Positions 14,875 to 21,435 are shown, counted from the stretch's first letter. The stretch: DNA of 23,547 bases from an uncultured Clostridia bacterium (GCA_937992055.1 CALKLQ010000001.1:1-23547), one strand, 5' to 3'. Notes: generated by a model not told the origin, from the letters alone. Made by a program: numbers and translations.

Positions 14875-16063
14875 AGTTCCAAATGTGATTTACAAACAAG
14901 AGTTCTTTTTACCTAACTACAAAGACAAAACAAATCAAGACAAGCGAAACTATTACTCATCTAACAAGTATGATGATTATCTCAAATATGTCGCCACTGG
15001 CATTAAAGATTTAGAAAAATTAGATTTTGTTGAGTATTCAAACAACAGCACAAAATCTAGTGGAATCTTTAACCAAAATGGATTGATGAGCAAAGAACAA
15101 ATAGCAGATTTTAGAAAAAATTTAAGAGAAACCAAATCAGTTATTTGGTCTGGCATAATTTCCTTTGAAGAAAACTTTGGCAAGAAATGGTGTGGATGTT
15201 ATGAGCAAGCTTATGAACTTGTGAAAAGTGAACTACCAAAATATTTCAAACGAGCTGGACTTAATCCCAATAACATTGAATGGTTTGCTGGACTGCACGA
15301 GAACACAGATAATAGGCATATTCATTTGTTGTTTTTTGAGAAAGAACCACAACGAATGAAAAACAAAGAAAAGCATTTTTCTCGTGGATACATTTCAAAC
15401 AATGTAATGGATTTTTTGAAAGCCAATATTGAACTCTCTGCAACCGATTTTAAGGCTCGTGAGAAAGAAATAAGGTTAAGACTAACAAAGAGTGTTAAAG
15501 AACGATTAAGCGATGTTTCTGGGCTTAAATTAAAGCAAATGTTACTTGACCTAGCAAATCAATTTCCAGAGCAAGGACACACATTTTACGACTGCGATAA
15601 TATTCAAAAACTTAAACCAAACATTGATAATATTTCAAACTATATTATCTCCCACAATGTTGACATTAGCATTTACAAAAATGATTTTGACGACCTAGTT
15701 AGCGAAAAACAAAAACTGGTAGATAGTTATTGCAAGCGAAATGGCTCCCCAAAACCACAACAAAATTTGAGTGAAAAATATACAAAAGATTTGTATCGCA
15801 GACTTGGTAATTTGGTAATTGAAAGTGCTAAAAATTTGAAAGGTCAAGAGATTGAAAGATTAAAACTTAATGCAAAATATGTGGTCCAAAAACGAATGCA
15901 AAAAGACAAACTTTGGAAAGAACTTGAACATTGTATGTATCTAAATTCCAAGTGTGAATACGAAGCAATTAAGTGCTTTCAAGACTATATGAAAAAGCTT
16001 GAAGAAATGCGAATTAGAACACTAATAGATGAAGGCTATTTATCTAGTGATTTTGAGATGTAG
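14864..16063 (+). CDS. MobL-type relaxase (E2)
   Basis: This 399-residue relaxase is homologous to the E1 protein over the catalytic half. The HUH residues are His145 in LHENTDNRH and His152, His154 in RHIHLLFFEKEP. The N-terminal block YDDYLKYVATG carries the candidate catalytic tyrosines Tyr39/Tyr42, and the linker block FNQNGLMSKEQIADFRK matches FNQDGLLNDKQKKELKE in E1. The C-terminal half (about 190-399) is helical and only loosely similar to E1, except near the end (KYTKDLYRRLGN versus KYKEDMFRRLGN). It probably nicks oriT for helper-dependent transfer. The MobL assignment is from motif memory. The start overlaps the accessory gene, indicating coupled translation. Confidence 0.75.
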   Translation: MSDKVPNVIYKQEFFLPNYKDKTNQDKRNYYSSNKYDDYLKYVATGIKDLEKLDFVEYSNNSTKSSGIFNQNGLMSKEQIADFRKNLRETKSVIWSGIISFEENFGKKWCGCYEQAYELVKSELPKYFKRAGLNPNNIEWFAGLHENTDNRHIHLLFFEKEPQRMKNKEKHFSRGYISNNVMDFLKANIELSATDFKAREKEIRLRLTKSVKERLSDVSGLKLKQMLLDLANQFPEQGHTFYDCDNIQKLKPNIDNISNYIISHNVDISIYKNDFDDLVSEKQKLVDSYCKRNGSPKPQQNLSEKYTKDLYRRLGNLVIESAKNLKGQEIERLKLNAKYVVQKRMQKDKLWKELEHCMYLNSKCEYEAIKCFQDYMKKLEEMRIRTLIDEGYLSSDFEM

Positions 16064-16101
16064 AGTGTGATTTTAGGTAGATATTTAGTATAGAGCATAA
16101 G

Positions 16102-16188
16102 CGAGAAACAATTATTAAATTTAGTGCGTAAAAGTCCGATAAAATCGGCACTTTTAACTGTTGCACTTAAATTTACTATGTTTTCTCG
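16102..16188 (+). other. Large nested hairpin between relaxase and xis (E2)
   Basis: The paired segments from outside in are CGAGAAA/TTTCTCG (16102-16108, 16182-16188), AAATTTA-GTGC/GCAC-t-TAAATTT (16117-16127, 16163-16174), AAAAGT/ACTTTT (16130-16135, 16150-16155) and CCGAT/ATCGG (16136-16140, 16144-16148) with loop AAA. Place, size (87 versus 91 nt), the outer GAGAA/TTCTC pair and the nested layout match the E1 hairpin at 3752-3842, while most stem sequences differ. Confidence 0.65.
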
Positions 16189-16197
16189 TCATTTTGG

Positions 16198-16223
16198 GAA
16201 GCTGTTGGGATACCCAACACTTC
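16198..16223 (+). other. GGGATACCC hairpin (E2), counterpart of the E1 terminator
   Basis: The stem TGTTGGG/CCCAACA (16203-16209, 16213-16219) has loop ATA and is extended by GAAG/CTTC (16198-16201, 16220-16223). Unlike E1 it is not followed by a long T run, so the conserved apex may matter beyond termination. A further small hairpin GCAAC/GTTGC follows at about 16230-16242. Confidence 0.55.
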
Positions 16224-16332
16224 TTACTGGCAACAAAGTTGCTACTTCTATTTTGCTCAATGCAGATAGATTTTAATAAATTTAGATTTAGAAAGAGATA
16301 AAAAATTAAGTTATAGAAAGGAGTTAAATTTA

Positions 16333-16495
16333 AACTATGAAAGGACAATTAAACTATGAATTTAAACAATACAAATCTAAATTTAAACAATTTAATACAA
16401 TCGGAAGTTGACCGTATTTCAACTAAATATAATAAGGATTTTTTGGATTGCGAAGACCTAATAAAAATTACTGGACTTGGCAGAGATAATGTTAG
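16333..16495 (+). repeat. 163-bp perfect direct repeat, copy 2
   Basis: This segment is identical to 3927-4089. It covers the same leader frame (16337-16411) and the first part of xis. Confidence 0.95.
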
Positions 16496-16619
16496 GAACT
16501 TACTCAGAAGCAAAAGTTTTCCAACAACAAAAGTTGGTAAACGACAAGTTGTGAGCGTGCTTAATTTTGTTACTTGGCTAACACTAAACAACAACCAAAG
16601 CGAGGTGTCAAATGGCTAG
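16356..16619 (+). CDS. xis: Excisionase-type HTH protein (E2)
   Basis: This 87-residue winged-helix DNA-binding protein is the presumed recombination directionality factor for the E2 integrase. It is identical to the E1 protein except for Asn/Val and Ser/Gln changes near the end (NNNQSEVSNG against NNVQSEVQNG). The HTH is DLIKITGLGRDNVRNLLRS and the basic wing is PTTKVGKRQVV. From codon 48 on, nearly every degenerate codon is written differently from E1 although the residues are the same. Its last 8 bases overlap int in ATGGCTAG. Because the two proteins are nearly identical, either one may serve both elements (inference). Confidence 0.75.
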   Translation: MNLNNTNLNLNNLIQSEVDRISTKYNKDFLDCEDLIKITGLGRDNVRNLLRSKSFPTTKVGKRQVVSVLNFVTWLTLNNNQSEVSNG

Positions 16620-17979
16620 AAAGAAAGTTGTAAGTAAAACTCGCAGAGCCAACAACGAGGGCTCAATATTCCAAAGAAGTGATGGTCGTTGGAGCGGAGC
16701 CTTAACAATGGGCTATGATGAAAACGGCAAGATTATTAGGAAAACAATTTATGGGAAAACACAAGCTGAAGTCGCTAAAAAATTATCTGAAATAAGTGGC
16801 AGAGTTAAAAGCAATTCTTATGAACTTGTTGAAAATAGCGACCTTGAAAAATTGATGTTTGAATATCTTATGACATTCAAAAAGAGCACTGTAAGTCCAC
16901 GAACATTTGAAGGTAATATTAGAAACTTCAAGTTGCATATTGTTCCACATATCGGCAAAATGAAAGTCTATGAAATTGACAATTACACAATTCAAAAATT
17001 TGTGAACATTCTTTTAGACCAAGGTTATAGCGTGGACACCATAAAGAAGTGTAAACATTTATTAAATCAATTTTTTGAGTATTCTATTGAAAATAAATGG
17101 ATATACACCAACCCAACTTTAAAAGTAAAGGTTAAAGGTAAAAGAAATGTTTATGAAGAAGATGGTGATGAAAGATACAAAGCCTTGCCACCTGAAATCA
17201 GAGATAAATTTTTGGACGCATTAAATAAAGATGAAGCAAACTTTATCAAACCACTTTGTATTACTTTAATGTTTGCTGGACTTCGTATTGGTGAAGCTTT
17301 GGCACTTAAATGGAAAAACATTGACTTTGCAAATAAAACAATAAAAATAGAACGAGCAATTACTCAAACTTTAAAGTTTGATGAACAAGGCAATGTTAAA
17401 GACCGAACAACAGTTATTGGTGACACGAAAACTGCTTGTAGTGTTAGAGATATACCTGTTACGGATATTGTTCTAGAAACCTTAAAACAATGGAAAGAAA
17501 AGCAAAGTAAAAGACAAGAAACTAATCCAAATGTAACAGCAATTTTAACTGCACCAACTTCATTTGTGTTTGCTAATGATAATGGAAGTTATAGAACTTA
17601 TTATGGCACAAGAGTGATATTTGATAGGTTTAAACGAAGAAACGGATTAAATAAATACCACATTCACTTTCATGGTCTTCGCCATACATTTTCAAATATG
17701 CTTTTTGAAATGAACGAGAACCCAAAAGTCATACAACAACTTTTAGGACATCGTGATGTGAAAACTACAATCACTGTCTACAACTCGGTTAATAGCGAAT
17801 ATGTAAGAGAAGCAACCGATAGGTTAAACACGAAAATTCAAGAGCACGAACAAGAACGAGAAACTGAGCAAGGAATTGATGATGACTTATCTGATGAAGA
17901 AATAGAACGTCAAATTCGTGAACTTGAAAGATTGCAAGAACGCAAACGCAGAAGAAAAGAAAAAGATTTTGAGATGTAA
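16612..17979 (+). CDS. int: Tyrosine integrase with AP2-like arm-binding domain (E2)
   Basis: This 455-residue integrase is a homologue of E1 int, with the same three domains. The AP2-like arm-binding domain (about 15-56, NEGSIFQRSDGRWSGALTMGYDENG) differs from E1 at exposed beta-strand positions (SGALTMGY against VGSITVGH). This parallels the different arm repeats of the two elements. The core-binding domain is well conserved. The catalytic residues are Arg225, Lys273, His354, Arg357, His380 and Tyr390 (TVYNSV). The C-terminal tail is a charged helix with many Glu and Arg. The start overlaps the xis stop and follows GAGGTG. Its likely target is the tRNA-Thr anticodon-loop core CTTACCAAGGT. 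Like E1 int it sits mid-element. Confidence 0.92.
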   Translation: MARKKVVSKTRRANNEGSIFQRSDGRWSGALTMGYDENGKIIRKTIYGKTQAEVAKKLSEISGRVKSNSYELVENSDLEKLMFEYLMTFKKSTVSPRTFEGNIRNFKLHIVPHIGKMKVYEIDNYTIQKFVNILLDQGYSVDTIKKCKHLLNQFFEYSIENKWIYTNPTLKVKVKGKRNVYEEDGDERYKALPPEIRDKFLDALNKDEANFIKPLCITLMFAGLRIGEALALKWKNIDFANKTIKIERAITQTLKFDEQGNVKDRTTVIGDTKTACSVRDIPVTDIVLETLKQWKEKQSKRQETNPNVTAILTAPTSFVFANDNGSYRTYYGTRVIFDRFKRRNGLNKYHIHFHGLRHTFSNMLFEMNENPKVIQQLLGHRDVKTTITVYNSVNSEYVREATDRLNTKIQEHEQERETEQGIDDDLSDEEIERQIRELERLQERKRRRKEKDFEM

Positions 17980-18020
17980 TATAAGTATATTGCATAGAAT
18001 ATTAGTATTTTATTTGCAAG

Positions 18021-18032
18021 TATGGTATAATG
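18021..18032 (+). promoter_or_regulatory. Extended -10 promoter of the ABC-3C-like operon
   Basis: TATGGTATAATG matches the box before the methyltransferase exactly. AAGGAG at 18042-18047 then sets the start at ATG 18054. An upstream in-frame ATG at 18030 lies inside the promoter and was rejected. Confidence 0.55.
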
Positions 18033-18053
18033 CAAAATACTAAGGAGAATTAT

Positions 18054-18980
18054 ATGGATTGGTTTTATGATAGTAGAATACAAAATGAAATTATAACATC
18101 GGATGCACAATCTTTTGAAGACTTTTTTTGTAAAATTATGAAAGAAAACGATGATAATTTTAATAAAGTAAAAGCTAGCGGTAGAAAAGGAGATAAAAAT
18201 TGTGATGGATTTAATCAAATTACAGGAGACTACTATTGTATTTATGCTCCAGAAGATTTCTCAAAAAAGTATACAATAAAAAACGGTTTAGCAAAAATTG
18301 AAAAAGATATTAAAGGAATAATTGCTAAATGGAAAAATATAAAAGTAATAAATTATGTTATTAATGATAAATTTAAAGGACTACCACCTGATGTCCATCA
18401 ATTAATAAATGATTTAAGGGACAACCAACAAAATCCCAAGATTGAGTTGTTTTCAATGGAAAAATTCAAAAAAATTACATTATCATTGAATGAAAATCAA
18501 AAACAATCAATTTTGGGATATGTCCCAGATTTAACCAATTCCGTATCAACACTTCAATTTAGTACCGTTGAAGAAATAATAAAGTATTTAGAGAAAAATG
18601 TAAAAGTTATTAATTTAGATGGGAAATTGACGGTTCCAGATTTTTCTGATAAAATACAATTTAATCACTTATCTAATGGAATTAGAGATTCATTAAATTG
18701 TGCTCGATATCAAATTCATATGATTGATGAGTTTTTTGAAAATAGTTCTGCATATAGTAAAGAAGATTTAAGAAATATTTGTAATGGACTTTATTTAGAA
18801 TCATGCCAAATAATTAGTGATGATGTTGAAAATAGCTCAGATAAAAGATTTGTTTATATCTTAGAAAAAATGTCATACGATATACATTCAAAATCCGTAA
18901 TGGATAATGTTTTAATAATTATGGCAAATTTCTTTGAAAGTTGCGATATATTTGAAGAACCGCCGACTAAGGAGGGATAA
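18054..18980 (+). CDS. ABC-three-component-like effector protein with nuclease-like N terminus
   Basis: This 308-residue protein is the first gene of a three-gene operon. The N-terminal segment SGRKGDKNCDGFNQITGDYYCIYAPED (about 42-68) has an Asp-rich strand, then strand-forming YYCIYAPE. This resembles the restriction-endonuclease-like start seen in effectors of ABC-three-component (ABC-3C) systems, with Asp47 and Asp51 as candidate catalytic residues. The C-terminal half (about 190-308) is helical with conserved-looking LSNGIRDSLNCARYQIHMIDEF, probably the domain that docks to its partners. Such systems are predicted anti-phage defences in which an ATPase licenses an effector. The assignment comes from gene order and partner identity more than from this sequence. 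Confidence 0.6.
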   Translation: MDWFYDSRIQNEIITSDAQSFEDFFCKIMKENDDNFNKVKASGRKGDKNCDGFNQITGDYYCIYAPEDFSKKYTIKNGLAKIEKDIKGIIAKWKNIKVINYVINDKFKGLPPDVHQLINDLRDNQQNPKIELFSMEKFKKITLSLNENQKQSILGYVPDLTNSVSTLQFSTVEEIIKYLEKNVKVINLDGKLTVPDFSDKIQFNHLSNGIRDSLNCARYQIHMIDEFFENSSAYSKEDLRNICNGLYLESCQIISDDVENSSDKRFVYILEKMSYDIHSKSVMDNVLIIMANFFESCDIFEEPPTKEG

Positions 18981-18981
18981 A

Positions 18982-19218
18982 ATGGTTTTTCCTGATAAAT
19001 ATTTAAGATTCAATAAAAGTTTAATTAATTTAGGAGCCATATTAATAAAAAACATTAAAAGAAAATTATGGTATTCGGTCGATGAGTTGTGGAAGTGTAT
19101 AAAAATCGAGGCAGATATAAAACATTACACTTTTAATGACTTAATTTTAACGCTTGATTTTCTATTTAGTATTAATGGGATTTCCATAAATAATGAGGGT
19201 AAAATATGTTTAAATTAA
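18982..19218 (+). CDS. Small middle component of an ABC-3C-like system
   Basis: This 78-residue protein (FPDKYLRFNKSLINLGAILI..., then YSVDELWKCIKIEADIKHYTFNDLILTLDFLFSINGI) has the layout of the small middle components of ABC-three-component systems. A short N-terminal anchor is followed by a compact winged-helix-like body ending in a strand-turn-strand (GISINNEGKICLN). I chose ATG 18982 because AAGGAGGG lies 6 nt before it and it begins directly after the preceding stop. An earlier in-frame ATG at 18934 would lie inside the upstream gene. It overlaps the ATPase gene by 13 nt. It probably links effector and ATPase. Confidence 0.6.
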   Translation: MVFPDKYLRFNKSLINLGAILIKNIKRKLWYSVDELWKCIKIEADIKHYTFNDLILTLDFLFSINGISINNEGKICLN

Positions 19219-20915
19219 AAAAACTGTATTGTAATAAAGAGAGTTTTCATACCATTTGCTTTAAAGATGGATTAAATATAGTTATGGGGAAAAGTGATGA
19301 CGTAAAAGAAAACCGAAATAAAAAGACATTAAATGGTGTAGGTAAAAGCTTAATTATTAAACTTATAGATTTTTGCTTAGGTTCAGATAAAAATGAAAAT
19401 TGGGAAACCCCATTAAAAGGGTGGATTTTTTGTTTGGATTACACTTTGGGGAATAAAGAACATAAGATAAAAAGAAGCGTTGATAATCCGGGAAGAATTT
19501 TCCTTGATGATAAAGAATTAAAACTAAAAGAGTTTAGAGAAGAAATCAAAAATCAATTGGATATAGCAAATGAGTTTACTTATAGAGAATGTATTAATAG
19601 ATATTTAAGAAAAGGTAAAAAGGCTTATACTAATTATTTTACAACTGTTCCGGGTGAAAAAGATTGTAATACATTAACTATCCTAATATATCTGTTGGGT
19701 TTAGATTACACAAAATGTACAGAAAAAATAACTTTAAAAAAGAATTTGGATGAAAATCGAAATTTATTGAATAAAGCTGAAAAAGATTCTAATTTTAGAA
19801 TATTGTTTGGAAGCGATGAAATTGATATAGATGTCGAATTAGCAAATATTGACTTTGAAATTGATAATTTAAAGAATGATTTAAAAGAGTATAAATTTGC
19901 AGAAAATTTTAATGATGTTAAAAGCAAAGCCGATAATGCAAGTTTTAAATTAGACCAACTAAATAATAAAAAATATCTTATAGAGAGCAATATAAAATTT
20001 ATAACAGAATCTATTAGTCAGGAGATATCTGTTAATTTAAAATCGGTAAAAGAAATATATGAAGAAGTAAATTTATTTTGGTCAGATGCGCTTATAAAAA
20101 GTTTAGAAGAAGTAAATAGTTTTCATTATAGATTGTTGGAACAAAGGAAAACTGCACTTAATAAAGATTTAATAAATCAAAAGAATGAATTAGAAAAAAT
20201 AGAAAAATCCATTTTAAAAACAAATGCAGAGCTAAATTCTTGCTTGGAATTTTTAGATACACACCAAGCGATGGACAAATATATTGTAATCGTTAAAAAA
20301 ATTGACCAACTTAAAGAAAAGAAAAATAATATACAGCAAATAAGAACATTTGAAAAGAAAATAAAGCAAAATATTGAAAAAATCAAACAAGATATGTCTA
20401 TTGCAAATTTAAAAGCAGAAGTTTATTTAGATGAAAATATTAAAAAGTTGGATAAATTAAATTCTGAATTTATGTTCTTAGCAAAAACATTTTATGAGGA
20501 TAAGAAAAGTGCGTTGTTAATTAAAAATAATGATGGAGAAAATCAACAAAGATTTAATATTGATGCTAGAATTACAAGTGATGGCTCTGATGGTATTCAA
20601 GAGGTTATCACATTTTGCTTTGATTGGATTTTGTTGAACTGTAATAAAATCAAACAGGGCTTTATATACCATGATAGTTTATTAATCGCTGATGTTGAAT
20701 CAAGACAAAAAGAAATACTTTTTGATTTAGCGAACCAATTATGCATCAAAAACAATAGACAATATATTATTAACATTAATTCTGACCAAATTTTAGGATT
20801 TAATGAAAAAGTGATAAATCTTATCAATGAAAAAACTATTTTAACACTAACAGATAAAAGTGCAAAAGAAAAATTATTAGGTGTTGAAGTTGATTTGGGT
20901 CCTGACATTAAATAG
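19206..20915 (+). CDS. DUF2326-type SMC-like ATPase of an ABC-3C-like system
   Basis: This 569-residue ABC-type ATPase has coiled-coil arms. The N-terminal lobe starts FKLKKLYCNKESFHTICFKDGLNIVMG and has Walker A in TLNGVGKSLI (GVGKS at 44-48). The centre (about 200-400) is a long coiled coil rich in Lys, Glu and Asn. The C-terminal lobe has ARITSDGSDGIQEVITFCFDWILL and YHDSLLIADVESRQKE, then a final strand-helix unit. This is the arrangement of DUF2326 proteins, the usual ATPase of ABC-three-component systems. It probably senses DNA or phage structures and controls the first gene product. The gene is last in the operon and ends 18 nt before the right arm repeats. It could also be read as a generic SMC-like ATPase. 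Confidence 0.75.
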   Translation: MFKLKKLYCNKESFHTICFKDGLNIVMGKSDDVKENRNKKTLNGVGKSLIIKLIDFCLGSDKNENWETPLKGWIFCLDYTLGNKEHKIKRSVDNPGRIFLDDKELKLKEFREEIKNQLDIANEFTYRECINRYLRKGKKAYTNYFTTVPGEKDCNTLTILIYLLGLDYTKCTEKITLKKNLDENRNLLNKAEKDSNFRILFGSDEIDIDVELANIDFEIDNLKNDLKEYKFAENFNDVKSKADNASFKLDQLNNKKYLIESNIKFITESISQEISVNLKSVKEIYEEVNLFWSDALIKSLEEVNSFHYRLLEQRKTALNKDLINQKNELEKIEKSILKTNAELNSCLEFLDTHQAMDKYIVIVKKIDQLKEKKNNIQQIRTFEKKIKQNIEKIKQDMSIANLKAEVYLDENIKKLDKLNSEFMFLAKTFYEDKKSALLIKNNDGENQQRFNIDARITSDGSDGIQEVITFCFDWILLNCNKIKQGFIYHDSLLIADVESRQKEILFDLANQLCIKNNRQYIININSDQILGFNEKVINLINEKTILTLTDKSAKEKLLGVEVDLGPDIK

Positions 20916-20933
20916 GTTTTTAGTAAATATCAT

Positions 20934-21067
20934 TTGACAGCAATTGACAGCAAATGTACCAGTTTTAGAGAGTTTACGAAAGAATTAGACCGATAGTTGA
21001 TTTTTTGACTATCGGTCTTTTTTATGGAGCAAATATTGACAGCAATTGCACCAAAAATTGACAGCAA
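20934..21067. repeat. Right arm-type sites of E2 (TTGACAGCAA x4)
   Basis: TTGACAGCAA occurs at 20934-20943, 20944-20953 (abutting), 21036-21045 and 21058-21067, all in direct orientation. The same motif lies at the left end (9982-10000). This pairing at both ends supports the element boundaries and identifies probable integrase arm sites. Confidence 0.8.
20987..21023 (+). terminator. Terminator at the right end of E2
   Basis: The stem AGACCGATAGT (20987-20997)/ACTATCGGTCT (21008-21018) is followed by TTTTTT and lies between two pairs of arm sites. It is the counterpart of the E1 terminator at 9646-9685, with covarying stem bases. Confidence 0.85.
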
Positions 21068-21103
21068 ATGTTTTTTCGCTTTAAAAATTTCGTTAAAAAA
21101 TGT

Positions 21104-21149
21104 GAATAAAAAATCGCCAAAACCCTAGGAAAATAAAGGGTTTTAGCGA
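21104..21149 (-). terminator. Terminator of tRNA-Thr A (minus strand)
   Basis: The 13-position stem TCGCCAAAACCCT (21114-21126)/AGGGTTTTAGCGA (21137-21149) has one mismatch and is followed on the minus strand by TTTTTTATTC. It lies inside element 2, so the element carries both tRNA and terminator. Confidence 0.8.
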
Positions 21150-21160
21150 CTTTTAATGAG

Positions 21161-21235
21161 TGGAGCTACTGACGGGAATCGGACCCGTGACCCCTGCCTT
21201 ACCAAGGCAGTGCTCTACCGCTGAGCCACAGTAGC
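21161..21235 (-). tRNA. tRNA-Thr(GGT), type A, complete, carried by E2
   Basis: This is a complete 75-nt tRNA on the minus strand. The acceptor is GCTACTG/CAGTAGC, D-arm GCTC-AGCGGTA-GAGC, anticodon stem CTGCC/GGCAG with loop TTGGTAA (anticodon GGT), T-arm ACGGG-TCCGATT-CCCGT, discriminator T and encoded CCA. All stems pair. It lies 63 nt inside the right junction of element 2, and its acceptor and anticodon stems differ from those of the split type B gene. It is the only intact tRNA-Thr in the window and probably replaces the function lost by integration. Its loop again contains the TTACCAA core. Confidence 0.95.
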
Positions 21236-21298
21236 ATATCTATAAAAATAGGCTAATTTATTAAGTTTTTAAGTCGGTAATTTTAGGCATTTCAAATC
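21236..21298 (-). other. 63-nt leader between E2 junction and its tRNA-Thr
   Basis: This AT-rich segment separates the right core of E2 from the 5' end of tRNA A. It has no terminator, so a transcript entering from the split tRNA could run into tRNA A. It is exactly as long as the leader of E1 (21336-21398) but not clearly similar in sequence. Confidence 0.6.
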
Positions 21299-21308
21299 TT
21301 ACCAAGGT
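21298..21308. other. attR core of element 2 (CTTACCAAGGT)
   Basis: This is the direct repeat of 9866-9876. It sits in the anticodon loop of the 5' half of tRNA B. Confidence 0.8.
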
Positions 21309-21335
21309 GGTGCTCTACCGCTGAGCCACACCAGC
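21299..21335 (-). pseudogene. 5' half of tRNA-Thr(GGT) type B
   Basis: The minus strand reads acceptor GCTGGTG, TG, D-arm GCTC-AGCGGTA-GAGC, A, anticodon stem CCACC and loop TTGGTAA, then leaves the tRNA sequence. Acceptor and anticodon stem pair exactly with the 3' half at 9829-9876, 11.4 kb away, not with the adjacent tRNA A. Confidence 0.92.
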
Positions 21336-21398
21336 ATAGTGCTGTTTTTGAACGATTTTTGCGGTGAATTTTAATGGTTAAAAAGTGCTGTTTTTGTT
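21309..21398. mobile_element. Element 1 right tail: rest of tRNA B 5' half plus 63-nt leader
   Basis: Under the nested-insertion model this is the far right end of element 1, cut off from its body by element 2. It holds most of the tRNA B 5' half and a 63-nt leader (21336-21398), in which GTGCTGTTTTTG occurs twice. Confidence 0.6.
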
Positions 21399-21435
21399 TT
21401 ACCAAGGCAGTGCTCTACCGCTGAGCCACAGTAGC
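21399..21435 (-). pseudogene. 5' half of chromosomal tRNA-Thr type A (original target)
   Basis: These 37 nt are identical to the 5' half of the intact tRNA A (21199-21235): acceptor GCTACTG, D-arm, CTGCC stem and TTGGTAA loop. The tRNA sequence ends at the loop. Its 3' half is not in the window and is expected at the left end of element 1. The chromosome resumes upstream of it. Confidence 0.9.

Larger units (their letters stand above)
9877..21308. mobile_element. Element 2 (E2): complete integrative mobilizable element with R-M, ABC-3C-like operon and its own tRNA-Thr
   Basis: This 11.4-kb element is bounded by the 11-bp core CTTACCAAGGT and inserted between the two halves of tRNA-Thr B. It carries TTGACAGCAA arm-type repeats at both ends, an unknown gene, an HaeIII-like R-M pair, a sigma-like gene, an accessory gene, a MobL-like relaxase, xis, int, a three-gene ABC-3C-like operon, and a complete tRNA-Thr type A 63 nt from its right edge. 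No conjugation machinery is present, so it should be mobilizable rather than self-transmissible. Precise excision through the two cores would restore tRNA B. Confidence 0.85.

Noticed and set aside
18934..18981. Longer start for the ABC-3C-like middle component
   Set aside because: It would lie inside the upstream gene. The ATG at 18982 has AAGGAGGG before it and follows the stop directly.
21161..21435. Ordinary tandem tRNA-Thr array or a CRISPR-like repeat
   Set aside because: Three similar units 100 nt apart suggest an array, but two lack the 3' half and stop exactly at the anticodon loop, and the missing half of B lies 11.4 kb away. The units are tRNA, not CRISPR repeats.
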